Counted from the first letter of the stretch, positions 50,671-59,688 are shown. The stretch: DNA of 64,000 nt from Paenibacillus sp. HB172176 (GCF_011947265.1 NZ_JAATHD010000024.1:1-64000); one strand, 5' to 3'. Made by a program: numbers and translations. The notes: generated by a model from the sequence alone, not told the origin.

Positions 50671-51591
50671 ATGAGGAAATTAAATGCACTGCTCTTAGCG
50701 CTGGTTTTATGCGTGGTCATAGCGGGCATCTACGGTTTTGCGAGGAAGGACGGATGGCTGTCCGATTCGAATGCGGAGACGACGAATACGCCTGCCCCGA
50801 GCCAGTCGACTGGTCAGCAGACAGCGGACGGAAACGCTGGGAGCAGCGAGACGCCGACGCCGACAGAGAGCGCGGCTGCTGCGCCGCCGGCATCGCCTTC
50901 GCCCAGCAGCACGCCGGAGCCGGAAGAATCGCCTTCGCCCGATCCGACAACCGCTGCATCCCAGGATCAATATTCGAACGGAGAGGATGGCGCTATCGCG
51001 GTCATCGCGCATCCTGCAAGCGTGACAGCGCTCGTTAATCCTTATAACAAGCTGCCCGATGACTATAAGCCGGACAATCTGGTTTATCCCGATGTCGCGT
51101 TCATCTTCAGCGAGAAGCTCGAGAAGCGAATGATGCGTCAAGAAGCGGCGGACGCCCTGGAGCAATTGTTCAGCGGCGCGGAAGAGGATGGCATCTATCT
51201 TGCCGGGGTGTCGGCTTATCGCTCCCATGCCACGCAGACCGCACTGTTCAATCGCTATGTGGAGCGCGACGGGTACGAGAAGGCGAGGACCTACAGCGCT
51301 CTGCCGGGAACGAGCGAGCATGAATCGGGACTGGCTATCGACGTGACGAGCAGCGACGGCAAATGCGCCGCGGCGGATTGCTTCGGCGATACGAAGGAAG
51401 CGGCTTGGCTGAAGGAGCATGCGGGCGAATACGGCTTCATTATCCGCTATCCCGATGGCAAGGATAAGATTACCGGCTATCAATACGAGCCGTGGCATAT
51501 TCGATATGTAGGGACGGAGCTTTCCGGGGAGCTGGCCGCAAGCGGCAAGACGCTCGAAGAGTATTATGACGCAGTGCCCGTAAGCCGATGA
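50671..51591 (+). CDS. VanY-type D-alanyl-D-alanine carboxypeptidase
   Basis: A 306-residue exported enzyme: one transmembrane anchor (about 6-25), a Pro/Ser/Thr/Glu-rich linker (about 35-105), and a VanY (M15B) catalytic domain. Zinc ligands and catalytic residues are in GTSEHESGLAIDV (His, Asp) and EPWHIRYVG (Glu, His). It trims D-Ala from peptidoglycan stem peptides. ATG 50671 has GGGAGGACTTGAA upstream. Four bases overlap with the cls start (ATGA), so they are translated together. Confidence 0.9.
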   Translation: MRKLNALLLALVLCVVIAGIYGFARKDGWLSDSNAETTNTPAPSQSTGQQTADGNAGSSETPTPTESAAAAPPASPSPSSTPEPEESPSPDPTTAASQDQYSNGEDGAIAVIAHPASVTALVNPYNKLPDDYKPDNLVYPDVAFIFSEKLEKRMMRQEAADALEQLFSGAEEDGIYLAGVSAYRSHATQTALFNRYVERDGYEKARTYSALPGTSEHESGLAIDVTSSDGKCAAADCFGDTKEAAWLKEHAGEYGFIIRYPDGKDKITGYQYEPWHIRYVGTELSGELAASGKTLEEYYDAVPVSR

Positions 51592-53039
51592 TGATCACCT
51601 ACCAGCATTTGTACCTGTTGATCATGCTGCTTAATATCTTTCTTGCCGCGACGATAATTTTTCTGGAACGGCGCAATGCGACCTCCACTTGGGCGTGGAT
51701 CATGATTCTCTTCTTTATCCCGGTGCTCGGCTTCATTCTCTATCTCATTCTGGGACAGAAGATTCGCAAGCGTCAGCTCAACAAGATGCTTGGCGACAAT
51801 CAGCGCATAATTGAAGAAAGGCTGGAACAGCAGAGACAGCAGCTGCTGTCTCCGGAGCTGCTGCCGGAGCTGAGCGAGCTTGCGAACTTCCGCGATTTGG
51901 CCTATTTGAATCTATCGACCAGCTACGCTTTGTATACGAATGACAATGCGATCGACATCTTCACGGACGGCAATGACAAGTTCGACGCTTTGTTCGCCGA
52001 TATCGAAGCGGCAGAGCATCATATTCATCTGGTGTATTATATTGTAAGGAACGACGAGCTTGGCAAGCGCCTGATTAAAGCGCTGACAGAGAAGGCGAAG
52101 CAGGGCGTCGAGGTGAGATTTCTCTACGATCATATCGGCAGCCTGAACTTGCCGCGACGCTTTTTTAAGGAATTTCGCGAAGCCGGGGGGAAAGAGACGG
52201 CGTTCTTCCGTTCACGCATTCCATTCCTGAATCTCAAGATCAATTATCGCAACCACCGGAAGCTTGTCATCATTGACGGGAAGATCGGCTATATCGGGGG
52301 CTTCAATGTCGGGATGGAATATCTCGGCCTGAACAAGAATTTCGGTTATTGGCGCGATACGCATCTGCGAGTGCAGGGAGGAGCCGTGCTGCAGATGCAG
52401 GCGCAGTTCTTCATGGACTGGAATCTGGTGTCGGCAACCAAGCTGGAGCTCTATGCGAAGTACTATCCCGTCCATCGGGAGCGCAAAGGGAATATCGGGA
52501 TGCAGTTGGTGGGGAGCGGACCGGACACCGAATATTTGGAGATTGAGAACGCGTATATCAAAATGATCTATTCGGCGAAAGAGATGATCTGTCTGCAGAC
52601 GCCTTATTTCGTGCCGGATGAAAGCCTGTTGTCCGCTCTGAGAGTGGCGGCATTGTCAGGGGTTCACGTGCGAATCATGCTGCCAAGCAAGCCCGATCAT
52701 TTCTTCGTGTATTGGGCGACGCATTCGTACCTCGGGGATTTGCTTGCGGCGGGCGTGCAGATCTATCTGTACGAGCAGGGCTTCCTGCATGCAAAAACGC
52801 TGGTCGTGGACGGCAAGGCGGCATCGGTCGGTACGGCCAATCTGGATATTCGCAGCTTCAGGCTGAATTTCGAGATGAACGCCTTTATCTTCCACGAGGA
52901 GACCGCGCTTCGGCTGAAGCGGATCTTCGAGCGGGATATCGCGAGCAGTCGCCAGTTGACAAGAGCCGACTATGCCGGACGTCCGTTGTTCAATCGCTTC
53001 AAAGAATCGATCTCGCGCTTGTTAAGCCCCATATTATAA
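51588..53039 (+). CDS. cls: Cardiolipin synthase
   Basis: The 483-residue phospholipase-D-type synthase has two N-terminal helices and both HKD motifs (NHRKLVIIDG and HAKTLVVDG, each with following GG/GT-NxD residues). It joins two phosphatidylglycerol molecules into cardiolipin at the membrane. Its start overlaps the carboxypeptidase stop (ATGA). Confidence 0.92.
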   Translation: MMITYQHLYLLIMLLNIFLAATIIFLERRNATSTWAWIMILFFIPVLGFILYLILGQKIRKRQLNKMLGDNQRIIEERLEQQRQQLLSPELLPELSELANFRDLAYLNLSTSYALYTNDNAIDIFTDGNDKFDALFADIEAAEHHIHLVYYIVRNDELGKRLIKALTEKAKQGVEVRFLYDHIGSLNLPRRFFKEFREAGGKETAFFRSRIPFLNLKINYRNHRKLVIIDGKIGYIGGFNVGMEYLGLNKNFGYWRDTHLRVQGGAVLQMQAQFFMDWNLVSATKLELYAKYYPVHRERKGNIGMQLVGSGPDTEYLEIENAYIKMIYSAKEMICLQTPYFVPDESLLSALRVAALSGVHVRIMLPSKPDHFFVYWATHSYLGDLLAAGVQIYLYEQGFLHAKTLVVDGKAASVGTANLDIRSFRLNFEMNAFIFHEETALRLKRIFERDIASSRQLTRADYAGRPLFNRFKESISRLLSPIL

Positions 53040-53054
53040 TCACTGGACATACGA

Positions 53055-53096
53055 AAGGGATTCCGCTTCTCCAAGAACCGGAATCCCTTATGTTTC
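53055..53096. terminator. Terminator hairpin after cls
   Basis: A perfect 11-bp stem AAGGGATTCCG / CGGAATCCCTT (53055-53065, 53079-53089), followed by ATGTTTCT. On the minus strand it would end the candidate RNA below. Confidence 0.75.
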
Positions 53097-53364
53097 TGTC
53101 AAACGACTATTCAATTTATTCTAACGCTCCAATCCATTACTTCCATTACGGTTTTCCATCCGTCTACTTAGAAACGGTCTTCCTTCCGTCCTTTCGGTAA
53201 GTATTTTCACTAGTGATCCTTACCACAAGCTCCCTTTCAGGAATGAGCTTTCCATCATTGCGCCGAGTCCCCACATGTCTTAACCGCTTGCGGACATCCG
53301 TTCCGATGCAGTGAGACATGCTTCGCTAACTCACTTCATTGGACTATCCCCTCTCGTTTAAGAT
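53055..53364 (-). ncRNA. Candidate structured RNA with its own promoter
   Basis: No ORF of note is present, but a good minus-strand promoter (53371-53399) would start transcription near 53364. The transcript would have many short stems with GNRA-like loops on that strand: CCGC-AA-GCGG, TCC-TGAAAG-GGA inside AAGCTC/GAGCTT, AGTCC with GGACT, GCATGTCT with AGACATGT, and ACCGAAAGG. It ends at the cls terminator hairpin, giving about 310 nt. I do not recognise RNase P, 6S, SRP or tmRNA signatures. It lies between cls and perR. Confidence 0.5.
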
Positions 53365-53370
53365 AAGCCA

Positions 53371-53399
53371 AGTATACACTATTATTTTAATTTTGTAAA
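53371..53399 (-). promoter_or_regulatory. Minus-strand promoter of the candidate RNA
   Basis: On the minus strand, -35 TTTACA (53399-53394) and -10 TATACT (53376-53371) are separated by exactly 17 bp of AT-rich sequence. Confidence 0.7.
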
Positions 53400-53497
53400 T
53401 ATTCTGATAATTAATAAATTCTCATGTATTTCCTGTTTCGTTTCATGCCAAGCTGAGCCAAGTCCAGTCGAGCCGATTCGATAGCCAAGGAATGGAT

Positions 53498-53526
53498 TTG
53501 ACCTTCTCTTCATTTAAATTTATACT
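53498..53526 (+). promoter_or_regulatory. Promoter of the perR operon
   Basis: TTGACC (53498-53503), 17-bp spacer, TATACT (53521-53526), 39 bp upstream of the perR start. An AT-rich stretch with the palindrome TTAGTCTAA overlaps the start site and is a candidate PerR operator, although it matches the known box only in part. Confidence 0.7.
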
Positions 53527-53564
53527 TAGTCTAAATTCATAATAGAAGGCGGAATGATTGGGCC

Positions 53565-53957
53565 ATGAGCAAAATAAACTTAACTGTGCAGAGAAAAGCT
53601 GTCTACGACGTGATCCAGGAAGCGAATGATCATCCGACTGCCTCCGAAGTGATCGACCGCTTGCGGGGCAAGGGCTTCAACTTCGCTTACGGCACGGTCT
53701 ATAATTCTCTTCGGTATCTGAAGGATGCGGGCATGATTCATGAGCTGAAGCTTGGGGAGGCGATCAGTCGCTACGACGCCAGAACCGAGGAGCATCAGCA
53801 TATCGTGTGTACACGCTGCGGGAAGGTGGATGAGGTGCTGCAGGAGCTGCCGAAGAACTGGCTCTCCGATGTAGCGAAGGAAACGAAATACAAAGTGGAG
53901 CATGCGCAAGTCGTGCTGGAAGGGGTGTGCGAAGCATGCGCGAGCCAAACCTCTTAA
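53565..53957 (+). CDS. perR: Fur family regulator PerR
   Basis: A 130-residue Fur-family metalloregulator. The structural zinc site is Cys82/Cys85 (VCTRC) with Cys122/Cys125 (CEAC). The regulatory metal ligands of PerR are conserved: His23 (DHPTASEV), Asp71 (SRYD), His77 and His79 (EEHQHIVC). That pattern and the catalase homologue two genes downstream indicate the peroxide sensor PerR. It probably regulates its own operon: perR, an atypical response regulator and a catalase homologue. The next ORF starts 22 bp inside its 3' end. Confidence 0.87.
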   Translation: MSKINLTVQRKAVYDVIQEANDHPTASEVIDRLRGKGFNFAYGTVYNSLRYLKDAGMIHELKLGEAISRYDARTEEHQHIVCTRCGKVDEVLQELPKNWLSDVAKETKYKVEHAQVVLEGVCEACASQTS

Positions 53958-54784
53958 CCGACTTCACGGAAGGCGTGCTTTGCGCGTTGACCAAGCGCGT
54001 CATGATTATTAGTCCCTTTCCCGATCGGGTGCGCGCATTGGTGCTTCCATTGTCGTCCCAATGCTTCGACATGTTCACGCTTCATGAATTTTCCGAGGAT
54101 ATGTTGCCTGCGCTGTCGCCGGAGCTGATCGTATACGATGCGCTGCCGGTTGGCGCGGAGCGGCCTTCAAGCTGGGAGAAAGGGCAAGGCGTTCATCTGT
54201 CCGCGAAGCGGCATGGGATTCCGCTCCTTGTTCTGGTGGACGATGCCGCGCTTGAATCGGCGGAGGCTTCCAGGGAATCCGCGCTCGAAGGAGCGGAGCT
54301 TCAGGTCTGGCCGGCCGATCCGCAGGCGGCGCTGGACCGCATCCACCGCATGCTGGAAGAAGGGGGCGGCGGGGCAAGCCAGCCGAGCATGCATCTGAAA
54401 GAGGGTTCGGCCGAGCAAGGCGGGGTGCAGCCAACCGAGCGTTCGACCGAGCAAACTGGCTTACAGCCTTCCGAGCCTGAAGGCGTCCGCAACTTCAAGG
54501 ACATTCGCCTTGATACCCGGCGCATGATTGTCGAGGCGGCGGGGGAGCGAATCGATCTGACGAAGACGGAATATGACTTGCTGCTTTATTTTATCGATTC
54601 GGAGGGCGTCGTGGTCACTCGCGAAATGCTGCTGGATCATGTGTGGGGGCATCAGTTCTTCGGCGGCAGCAATGTAGTGGACGTACATGTGAAGAGTCTG
54701 CGCAAGAAGCTGAAGGACAGCGCGGTCGCGCCGAAATATATCGCGACGGTGCGCGGGGCGGGTTATCGGCTGGCGGATGGTTAA
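53936..54784 (+). CDS. Atypical OmpR-type regulator
   Basis: A 282-residue protein with a C-terminal winged helix of the OmpR/PhoB type (about 185-282; DLTKTEYDLLLYFIDSEGVVVTREMLLDHVW, later YIATVRGAGYRLADG). The N-terminal domain (about 20-125) has the receiver strand ELIVYDAL with Asp68, but no acidic pair after strand 1 (VMIISPFPDR) and no clear conserved Lys, so phosphorylation by a kinase is doubtful. A repetitive Glu/Gln-rich linker (about 140-180) joins them. No histidine kinase is nearby. ATG 53936 has GGAAGGGGTG upstream. Confidence 0.8.
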   Translation: MREPNLLTDFTEGVLCALTKRVMIISPFPDRVRALVLPLSSQCFDMFTLHEFSEDMLPALSPELIVYDALPVGAERPSSWEKGQGVHLSAKRHGIPLLVLVDDAALESAEASRESALEGAELQVWPADPQAALDRIHRMLEEGGGGASQPSMHLKEGSAEQGGVQPTERSTEQTGLQPSEPEGVRNFKDIRLDTRRMIVEAAGERIDLTKTEYDLLLYFIDSEGVVVTREMLLDHVWGHQFFGGSNVVDVHVKSLRKKLKDSAVAPKYIATVRGAGYRLADG

Positions 54785-54796
54785 GGAGGTGTTGAA

Positions 54797-56089
54797 ATGG
54801 AGCATTCCAAATTAACGACGAATGGAGGCGCGCCCCTCGGCGATAACCGTAATTCGAGAACGGCGGGGGGGGACGGGCCGGCCTTGCTCGAGGATGATCA
54901 TCTGCTTGAGAAGATCGCGCGTAACGGCAGAGAGCGCAAGCCGGAGAGCGTGGCTCAAGAGCGGGGAGCGGGAGCGCGAGGGATATTTGTCACCGAGAAC
55001 AGCATGTCCCAATATACGAAAGCTTCTTTCCTGCAAGAGGCGGGAGAGGAGACGCCGGTATTCGTTCGGTTCTCGACCGTCATCCACGGCACGGGCTTGC
55101 CGGAGACGGCCCGCGATTCAAGGGGATTCGCGGTGAAATTTTATACGAAGGAGGGCAATTACGACTTGGTGGGAAACCACCTGCCTGTGTTCTTTATTCG
55201 CGATGCGATGAAGCTTCCCGACATGGTCCAAGCTTTGAAGCGGGCTCCGGATACGAATCTTCAAGATCCTGCTCGCTATTGGGATTTCATGACGCTTTCG
55301 CCCGAATCGACGCATATGCTGACCTGGCTGTTCTCGGATGACGGCACGCCGGCCTCGTATCGCGAGATGGACGGCTTCAGCGTGCATGCTTTCAAGTGGA
55401 TCAATGCGGCGGGAGAGCAGGTTTACGTGAAATACAACTGGAAATCGCAGCAGGGCGTTCGCAACTTTACGGCGGCGGAGGCAGCGCGGATGCAAGCTGC
55501 CGACTTCAACCATGCGACCCGCGATTTGTACGGAGCCATCGAGAATGGTGAATTTCCGCGCTGGGAGCTTCATGTGCAGGTAATGCCTGTTGATCATTTG
55601 GGGCGCCAGGCATTCGATCCGCTTGATCCGACCAAGCTGTGGCCGGAGGATCGTTATCCGCTGCAGAAGATAGGAACCATGACGCTCAACCGCAATCCTG
55701 TCAATTATTTCGGCGAAGTGGAGCAATCCGCGTTTGCGCCGAGCGTGGTCGTTACCGGCATCGAGCCTTTCGAGGAGCCGAACAACGGGGGAGGAATGCC
55801 GCAGCAATCGCCTCAGTACAGAGACGCATCTTCCGCGATACATGGATATATCGGCAGCCAGAGAATTGGCAAGATGGATGATTTCACGCAGGCGGGCGAG
55901 CGTTTTCGCTCTTTGAGCGGGGAGGGGCAGACGAACTTGATCTCGAACCTGATCGGCGAGCTTGAACGGACGAACGACGAAATCAGGCTGCGGGCGATCT
56001 GCAATTTCTTCCGCGCGGACCGCATGCTCGGCATGCAATTGTCCCAAGGGCTTGGCGTGGACATCCGTTCCTATATGCCGCAGAGCTAG
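54797..56089 (+). CDS. Catalase homologue lacking key haem-pocket residues
   Basis: The 430-residue protein aligns with monofunctional catalases without gaps in the N-terminal core (RERKPESVAQERGAGARG; PVFVRFST; SRGFAVKFYTKEGNYDLVGN; FFIRDAMKLPD). The essential distal His is replaced by Gln54 (VAQERG instead of VVHAKG), and the usual preceding Arg is Ser. The distal Asn127 is kept. The proximal Tyr motif R-L-F-x-Y is missing: after GIEPFEEPNN the chain runs straight to a catalase-related C-terminal domain (FTQAGERFRSLSGEGQTN). AAGGAGGTG precedes the ATG. Last gene of the perR operon. Confidence 0.85.
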   Translation: MEHSKLTTNGGAPLGDNRNSRTAGGDGPALLEDDHLLEKIARNGRERKPESVAQERGAGARGIFVTENSMSQYTKASFLQEAGEETPVFVRFSTVIHGTGLPETARDSRGFAVKFYTKEGNYDLVGNHLPVFFIRDAMKLPDMVQALKRAPDTNLQDPARYWDFMTLSPESTHMLTWLFSDDGTPASYREMDGFSVHAFKWINAAGEQVYVKYNWKSQQGVRNFTAAEAARMQAADFNHATRDLYGAIENGEFPRWELHVQVMPVDHLGRQAFDPLDPTKLWPEDRYPLQKIGTMTLNRNPVNYFGEVEQSAFAPSVVVTGIEPFEEPNNGGGMPQQSPQYRDASSAIHGYIGSQRIGKMDDFTQAGERFRSLSGEGQTNLISNLIGELERTNDEIRLRAICNFFRADRMLGMQLSQGLGVDIRSYMPQS

Positions 56090-56138
56090 CTATATAAGTT
56101 GAACGCAACAATGTAATGCCGGATATAGTCCAACTAAG

Positions 56139-56192
56139 ACAGCCTCCATTCAACCGAGCCGCGCAGGGTTCGTTTAGAGGGAGGCTGTTTCT
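56139..56192 (+). terminator. Intrinsic terminator after the catalase-like gene
   Basis: ACAGCCTCC pairs with GGAGGCTGT over a 30-nt loop, followed by TTTCTTTATT. Confidence 0.8.
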
Positions 56193-56269
56193 TTATTCGG
56201 ATTTGCCTGACGCCCCCCGCTAAGCGTACACTAGAGAGAGCAAACAACAAACAGGAGGTAGCCTAACCG

Positions 56270-56767
56270 ATGCATTGGACCAATCCAATCGTTCAAATCG
56301 GCTCCGTCATCTTTTCGATCGCGGCGGGAATAACGCTCATAATACTGCGGCTTCGAGCGGGCAAGCGGCCGACGACGCTGCGCAAAATCATCATTCCGCC
56401 GATAGCCATGTCTACCGGCTTTATCATGTTCGCATCTCCGGTAACCCATATTCCCTGGCTGTGGGGAGCATCCGCTTTCGGGACGGGCATGCTGATTTTC
56501 GCATTCCCGCTAATCGTGACCACGAGGCTGGAGAGAGTGGACCAGGACATTTATGTAAGACGCTCCAAGGCGTTCGTCGCCATCTTTGTCGTGCTGTTTC
56601 TGATCCGCACCCTGCTGCACGGCGTGGTTGACGATTACATGTCGATTCCGCAGACGGGGGCGATCTTCTATCTGCTTGCCTTCGGCATGATTATTCCGTG
56701 GCGGCTTGCCATGGTAAGCGATTATGTCAGGCTGCAGAATCACGGCTCTCTTCTGGATTCCAAATAA
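56270..56767 (+). CDS. ccdC: CcdC family membrane protein
   Basis: A 165-residue protein with about four to five helices and the CcdC/DUF1453 pattern (ITLIILRLRAGKRPTTLRKIIIPPIAMSTGFIMF). In Bacillus the name comes from linkage to cytochrome c biogenesis, though the gene is dispensable for it. ACAGGAGG lies before the ATG. Its 3' end overlaps the next gene on the opposite strand by 28 bp. Confidence 0.85.
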   Translation: MHWTNPIVQIGSVIFSIAAGITLIILRLRAGKRPTTLRKIIIPPIAMSTGFIMFASPVTHIPWLWGASAFGTGMLIFAFPLIVTTRLERVDQDIYVRRSKAFVAIFVVLFLIRTLLHGVVDDYMSIPQTGAIFYLLAFGMIIPWRLAMVSDYVRLQNHGSLLDSK

Positions 56768-57561
56768 AGCAATTGCGTCGCAAGCGTCCACATCTTCATC
56801 ATGATCTTGATCAGATGATAGCTCTGATGCACGACCAAAGCGATGAAGCCGGCCCAGACGAGGGATACGCCGGTCACGGCAAGGCCCAGGGTCATGCCGA
56901 TCATCCACATCAGCATGGAGAGGGCGGCATAAGGCAGGAAGTGGCGGATGGAGCGCCAGAGCACGGCGGCCATGCTTTCCTCCGAGACGGCTCCGACTTG
57001 CAGCGAAAGCGACAGCAGGCTCACGACTATTCCCCACAGCAGCCACAGAGCCGCTCCGGGCAACAGCGTCATGATCAGCTCATTGGTCGAATGGCTGGTC
57101 AAGAGGGCGTTGTAGGCTTTCGGCAGCAGGAAGTAAGCTGGCGCGAAGGTGAGCAACGCTTGAAGCCAGTAGAGGAGCATAACGGGCTTCCAGGCTTTGC
57201 GGACGCCCTCGCGGAAGCGGGTGCCGCCGCCGCTCCTCGACTGCTGCAGCATCGAATGGAAGAAGCCGGCGTTGAACAGCGGCGTCAGCAGCATTCTTGC
57301 CGCGAACAGGCCGCCGAGCATCCATAAATATGGCATAGCCATATCAGTCTTGAAAAGCTCGATCTGCGCCTCCGTCAGGAAGGTCTGAACCGCCTGCGCC
57401 GAGGCGGTCGCCCCTGGGAATCTGCGAAGCAGCGGCGATACCGTCTCGTCGATGGCTCGATAGAGGAAGAAGCCCCAGAGCAACTGATAGACAAAAACCA
57501 GGAGCAGCAAATAGAAATGCTTGAACGTAAGGCGCCAGCCTTGCTTCATATGCGTCTTCAT
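56740..57561 (-). CDS. Uncharacterised polytopic membrane protein
   Basis: A 273-residue protein with about six hydrophobic segments, a central basic region (RSGGGTRFREGVRKAWKPV) and a C-terminal ...RREP. I do not recognise a family or catalytic motif. GGAGG six bases before ATG 57561 favours that start over 57567. The M1 peptidase lies 17 bp upstream on the same strand, so the two are probably cotranscribed. Confidence 0.75.
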   Translation of the reverse strand: MKTHMKQGWRLTFKHFYLLLLVFVYQLLWGFFLYRAIDETVSPLLRRFPGATASAQAVQTFLTEAQIELFKTDMAMPYLWMLGGLFAARMLLTPLFNAGFFHSMLQQSRSGGGTRFREGVRKAWKPVMLLYWLQALLTFAPAYFLLPKAYNALLTSHSTNELIMTLLPGAALWLLWGIVVSLLSLSLQVGAVSEESMAAVLWRSIRHFLPYAALSMLMWMIGMTLGLAVTGVSLVWAGFIALVVHQSYHLIKIMMKMWTLATQLLYLESRREP

Positions 57562-57577
57562 AATCATCCTCCTTCCT

Positions 57578-59584
57578 TTACCAACTCAAGATCCCCAGAA
57601 ATCCCTCAATCAGCTTCGTTAGTCCGAGATTCCAGCGGGCGCGAGTCGCGACGGGCACATCCGCCAGCATAAAGTTATTGATCAGCTTGTTGTCCAGCAC
57701 ATTCGCGTGATTGGGATCAAGAGACACCCACTCGATTGGCGAAGGCTGCACCTCCGTATATTGCACATGATCCTCCTGAGCGTTCCAGATCTTCGTCAAG
57801 GTGGTTCCGTCGGCGAACTTGAACAGAATCGGCACGGGGCCGTTCGTTCCGCCGTTCTTCTTGATCAGTACGGTCGATTCGTACATATTGCCGTTATCTC
57901 CTGCGCCGGGACGAGCCCCTACGGCTTCCACCGCGTAATCGGCCATGGAGCTGCTATAGACGAACTGGTTGAAGTAGTCGGTCCACTTCGCCTTTGTGAC
58001 GCTTTCCACGACACGCTGGAAGTCGGAGGTGGAGGGATGCTTGAATTTGTATTTTTGAAAATAAGTCTTGAGAATCTTCGCCATCGTCTTGTCTCCGACC
58101 TTGTTCTCGATGTCGACGAGCACCAGCTTCGCCCTTATATAGACATTCTCCGCATAGGCGTTATGATCATGATACGCCCAGGAAGCTTGACGGAGGGGGG
58201 CGGGATCCGTCATATAGCTGCCCTCGAGCCGCAGATTCGGACTGATGCCGTAAGCGGCCTCCATCACCTTGTCCTCCGCGTAGGAGGTGAAGCCTTCGTC
58301 GAGCCAAGCCTCCTCGAATTCATTCGAAGCGACCATGCCGTACCAATATTGATGACCGATCTCATGAACGACCGTTCGTTCCAGATCGTAGCCGGGATGA
58401 TCGTTCTCGGCGGCGAACGCCGTGACGAGCGTCGGGTATTCCATACCGCCGGCTCCGTTCGCGCCAGCGGGAGGAACGACGATCGACAGCGTGCTGTACG
58501 GATAGGTTCCGTACCATTTCGCATAATTCGAGAGAGCGGACTTGGCCGCAACCATATAGCGATCCTTCAAATCGGCATGCAAGGGATCGAGATAGAGCTT
58601 GATGCGAACGCCGGGGATACCTGTATCCGAATAGGCCGCCTCTTCATAGATGAAATCGGGAGAAGCGGACCAGGCGAAATCATGCACATCCTCCGCATAA
58701 AATTGGTAGGTGCTTCTTCCGCCCGAGGCGGACACCGGCCTTGTTTGGAACCCTGTAGCGGCGACGGTGTACGTCTCCGGCACTTGGATGTTGATGCTAT
58801 ATACGCCGAAGTCGCTGTAGAATTCCGAATTGCCGTGATATTGATGCACATTCCAGCCTTCCTCGGCTCTCCCGCGCGTTCCCGCCGTCTCGTACACGGC
58901 GAGCTTGGGAAACCATTGGCCGGCCATGACGAAGCTTCCCGAATAGCCCATGCGGGCGAACACCTCCGGCAGCTTGACCTCGAAGCTCATGCGAAGCGTA
59001 ATCGACTTTCCAGGCTCGACGGGTTCCGCCAGTCGCAGCCGGGCCAGCGTCTGATCGTTCTTGTTGCCGTCGTCAGGCTGGATGAATTGCAGGCGCGGCA
59101 GCAGACTTTCGCCCTCCAACGTCTGAAACGTCAGCAGCTTCATATAGCTGGTGGAGTTGGCGGTCGCTTTGTCTTGCCGCAGCGAGCCCCCGGATTCCTT
59201 CATAAAGGTGGTCTTCGAGGATTGAAAGGCATTGGGATACAAGTGGAAATAAAGCTCGGACACCGGCTTCTTCCCCGGATTGGTCCATGTCACATCCTGC
59301 ATGCCGTCGAGATGCTGACCATCCTCACGAAGGCTGACATTGATGTGATATTCGGCCACGCGGTTGCTCAGCGCCTTCACTTCATCCGCGACCGTCTGAT
59401 CCGGCTGCGGGACAACCTGCGGCTTGGCCGTTTTCGGAGCAGGCGTATTCGTCGCGGCGGCAGGGGCGAGGGCGTAGGTATACTGCGATTGCCAAGCGTT
59501 CCCGAAGCCGTAGCGCACGGACAGCACCAGCAAGACGGCGGCGAGCAAACCGAATAGAACTCGTTTGACATAGCGTGGGGTCAT
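57578..59584 (-). CDS. Membrane-anchored M1 family metallopeptidase
   Basis: A 668-residue exported zinc aminopeptidase-like protein with one N-terminal anchor (about 8-23) and a Pro/Ala/Thr-rich linker. The M1 motifs are GGMEYPTL (379-386) and HEIGH (407-411), with Glu430 as the third ligand in NEFEEAWLDEGF, followed by a Tyr-containing helix. ATG 59584 has GGGAGGGAAACG upstream. It presumably trims peptides outside the cell membrane; the substrate is unknown. Confidence 0.9.
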   Translation of the reverse strand: MTPRYVKRVLFGLLAAVLLVLSVRYGFGNAWQSQYTYALAPAAATNTPAPKTAKPQVVPQPDQTVADEVKALSNRVAEYHINVSLREDGQHLDGMQDVTWTNPGKKPVSELYFHLYPNAFQSSKTTFMKESGGSLRQDKATANSTSYMKLLTFQTLEGESLLPRLQFIQPDDGNKNDQTLARLRLAEPVEPGKSITLRMSFEVKLPEVFARMGYSGSFVMAGQWFPKLAVYETAGTRGRAEEGWNVHQYHGNSEFYSDFGVYSINIQVPETYTVAATGFQTRPVSASGGRSTYQFYAEDVHDFAWSASPDFIYEEAAYSDTGIPGVRIKLYLDPLHADLKDRYMVAAKSALSNYAKWYGTYPYSTLSIVVPPAGANGAGGMEYPTLVTAFAAENDHPGYDLERTVVHEIGHQYWYGMVASNEFEEAWLDEGFTSYAEDKVMEAAYGISPNLRLEGSYMTDPAPLRQASWAYHDHNAYAENVYIRAKLVLVDIENKVGDKTMAKILKTYFQKYKFKHPSTSDFQRVVESVTKAKWTDYFNQFVYSSSMADYAVEAVGARPGAGDNGNMYESTVLIKKNGGTNGPVPILFKFADGTTLTKIWNAQEDHVQYTEVQPSPIEWVSLDPNHANVLDNKLINNFMLADVPVATRARWNLGLTKLIEGFLGILSW

Positions 59585-59688
59585 TGATCGTTTCCCTCCC
59601 GTTGACAAGCATCTACAGCATGTATATGTTTGCAATTCAAAGATTATTAGCTAAAATGGAATTATTGTATGGGAAGGTGGGAACACAG

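Noticed and set aside
53140..53250. SRP-RNA-like GGAAGGAAG segment in the candidate RNA
   Set aside because: The GGACGGAAGGAAGACC resemblance is short, and the surrounding pairing of the SRP domain is not present.
57707..59557. 616-codon plus-strand ORF opposite the M1 peptidase
   Set aside because: Shadow of the well-supported peptidase gene; the HEIGH motif lies on the minus strand.
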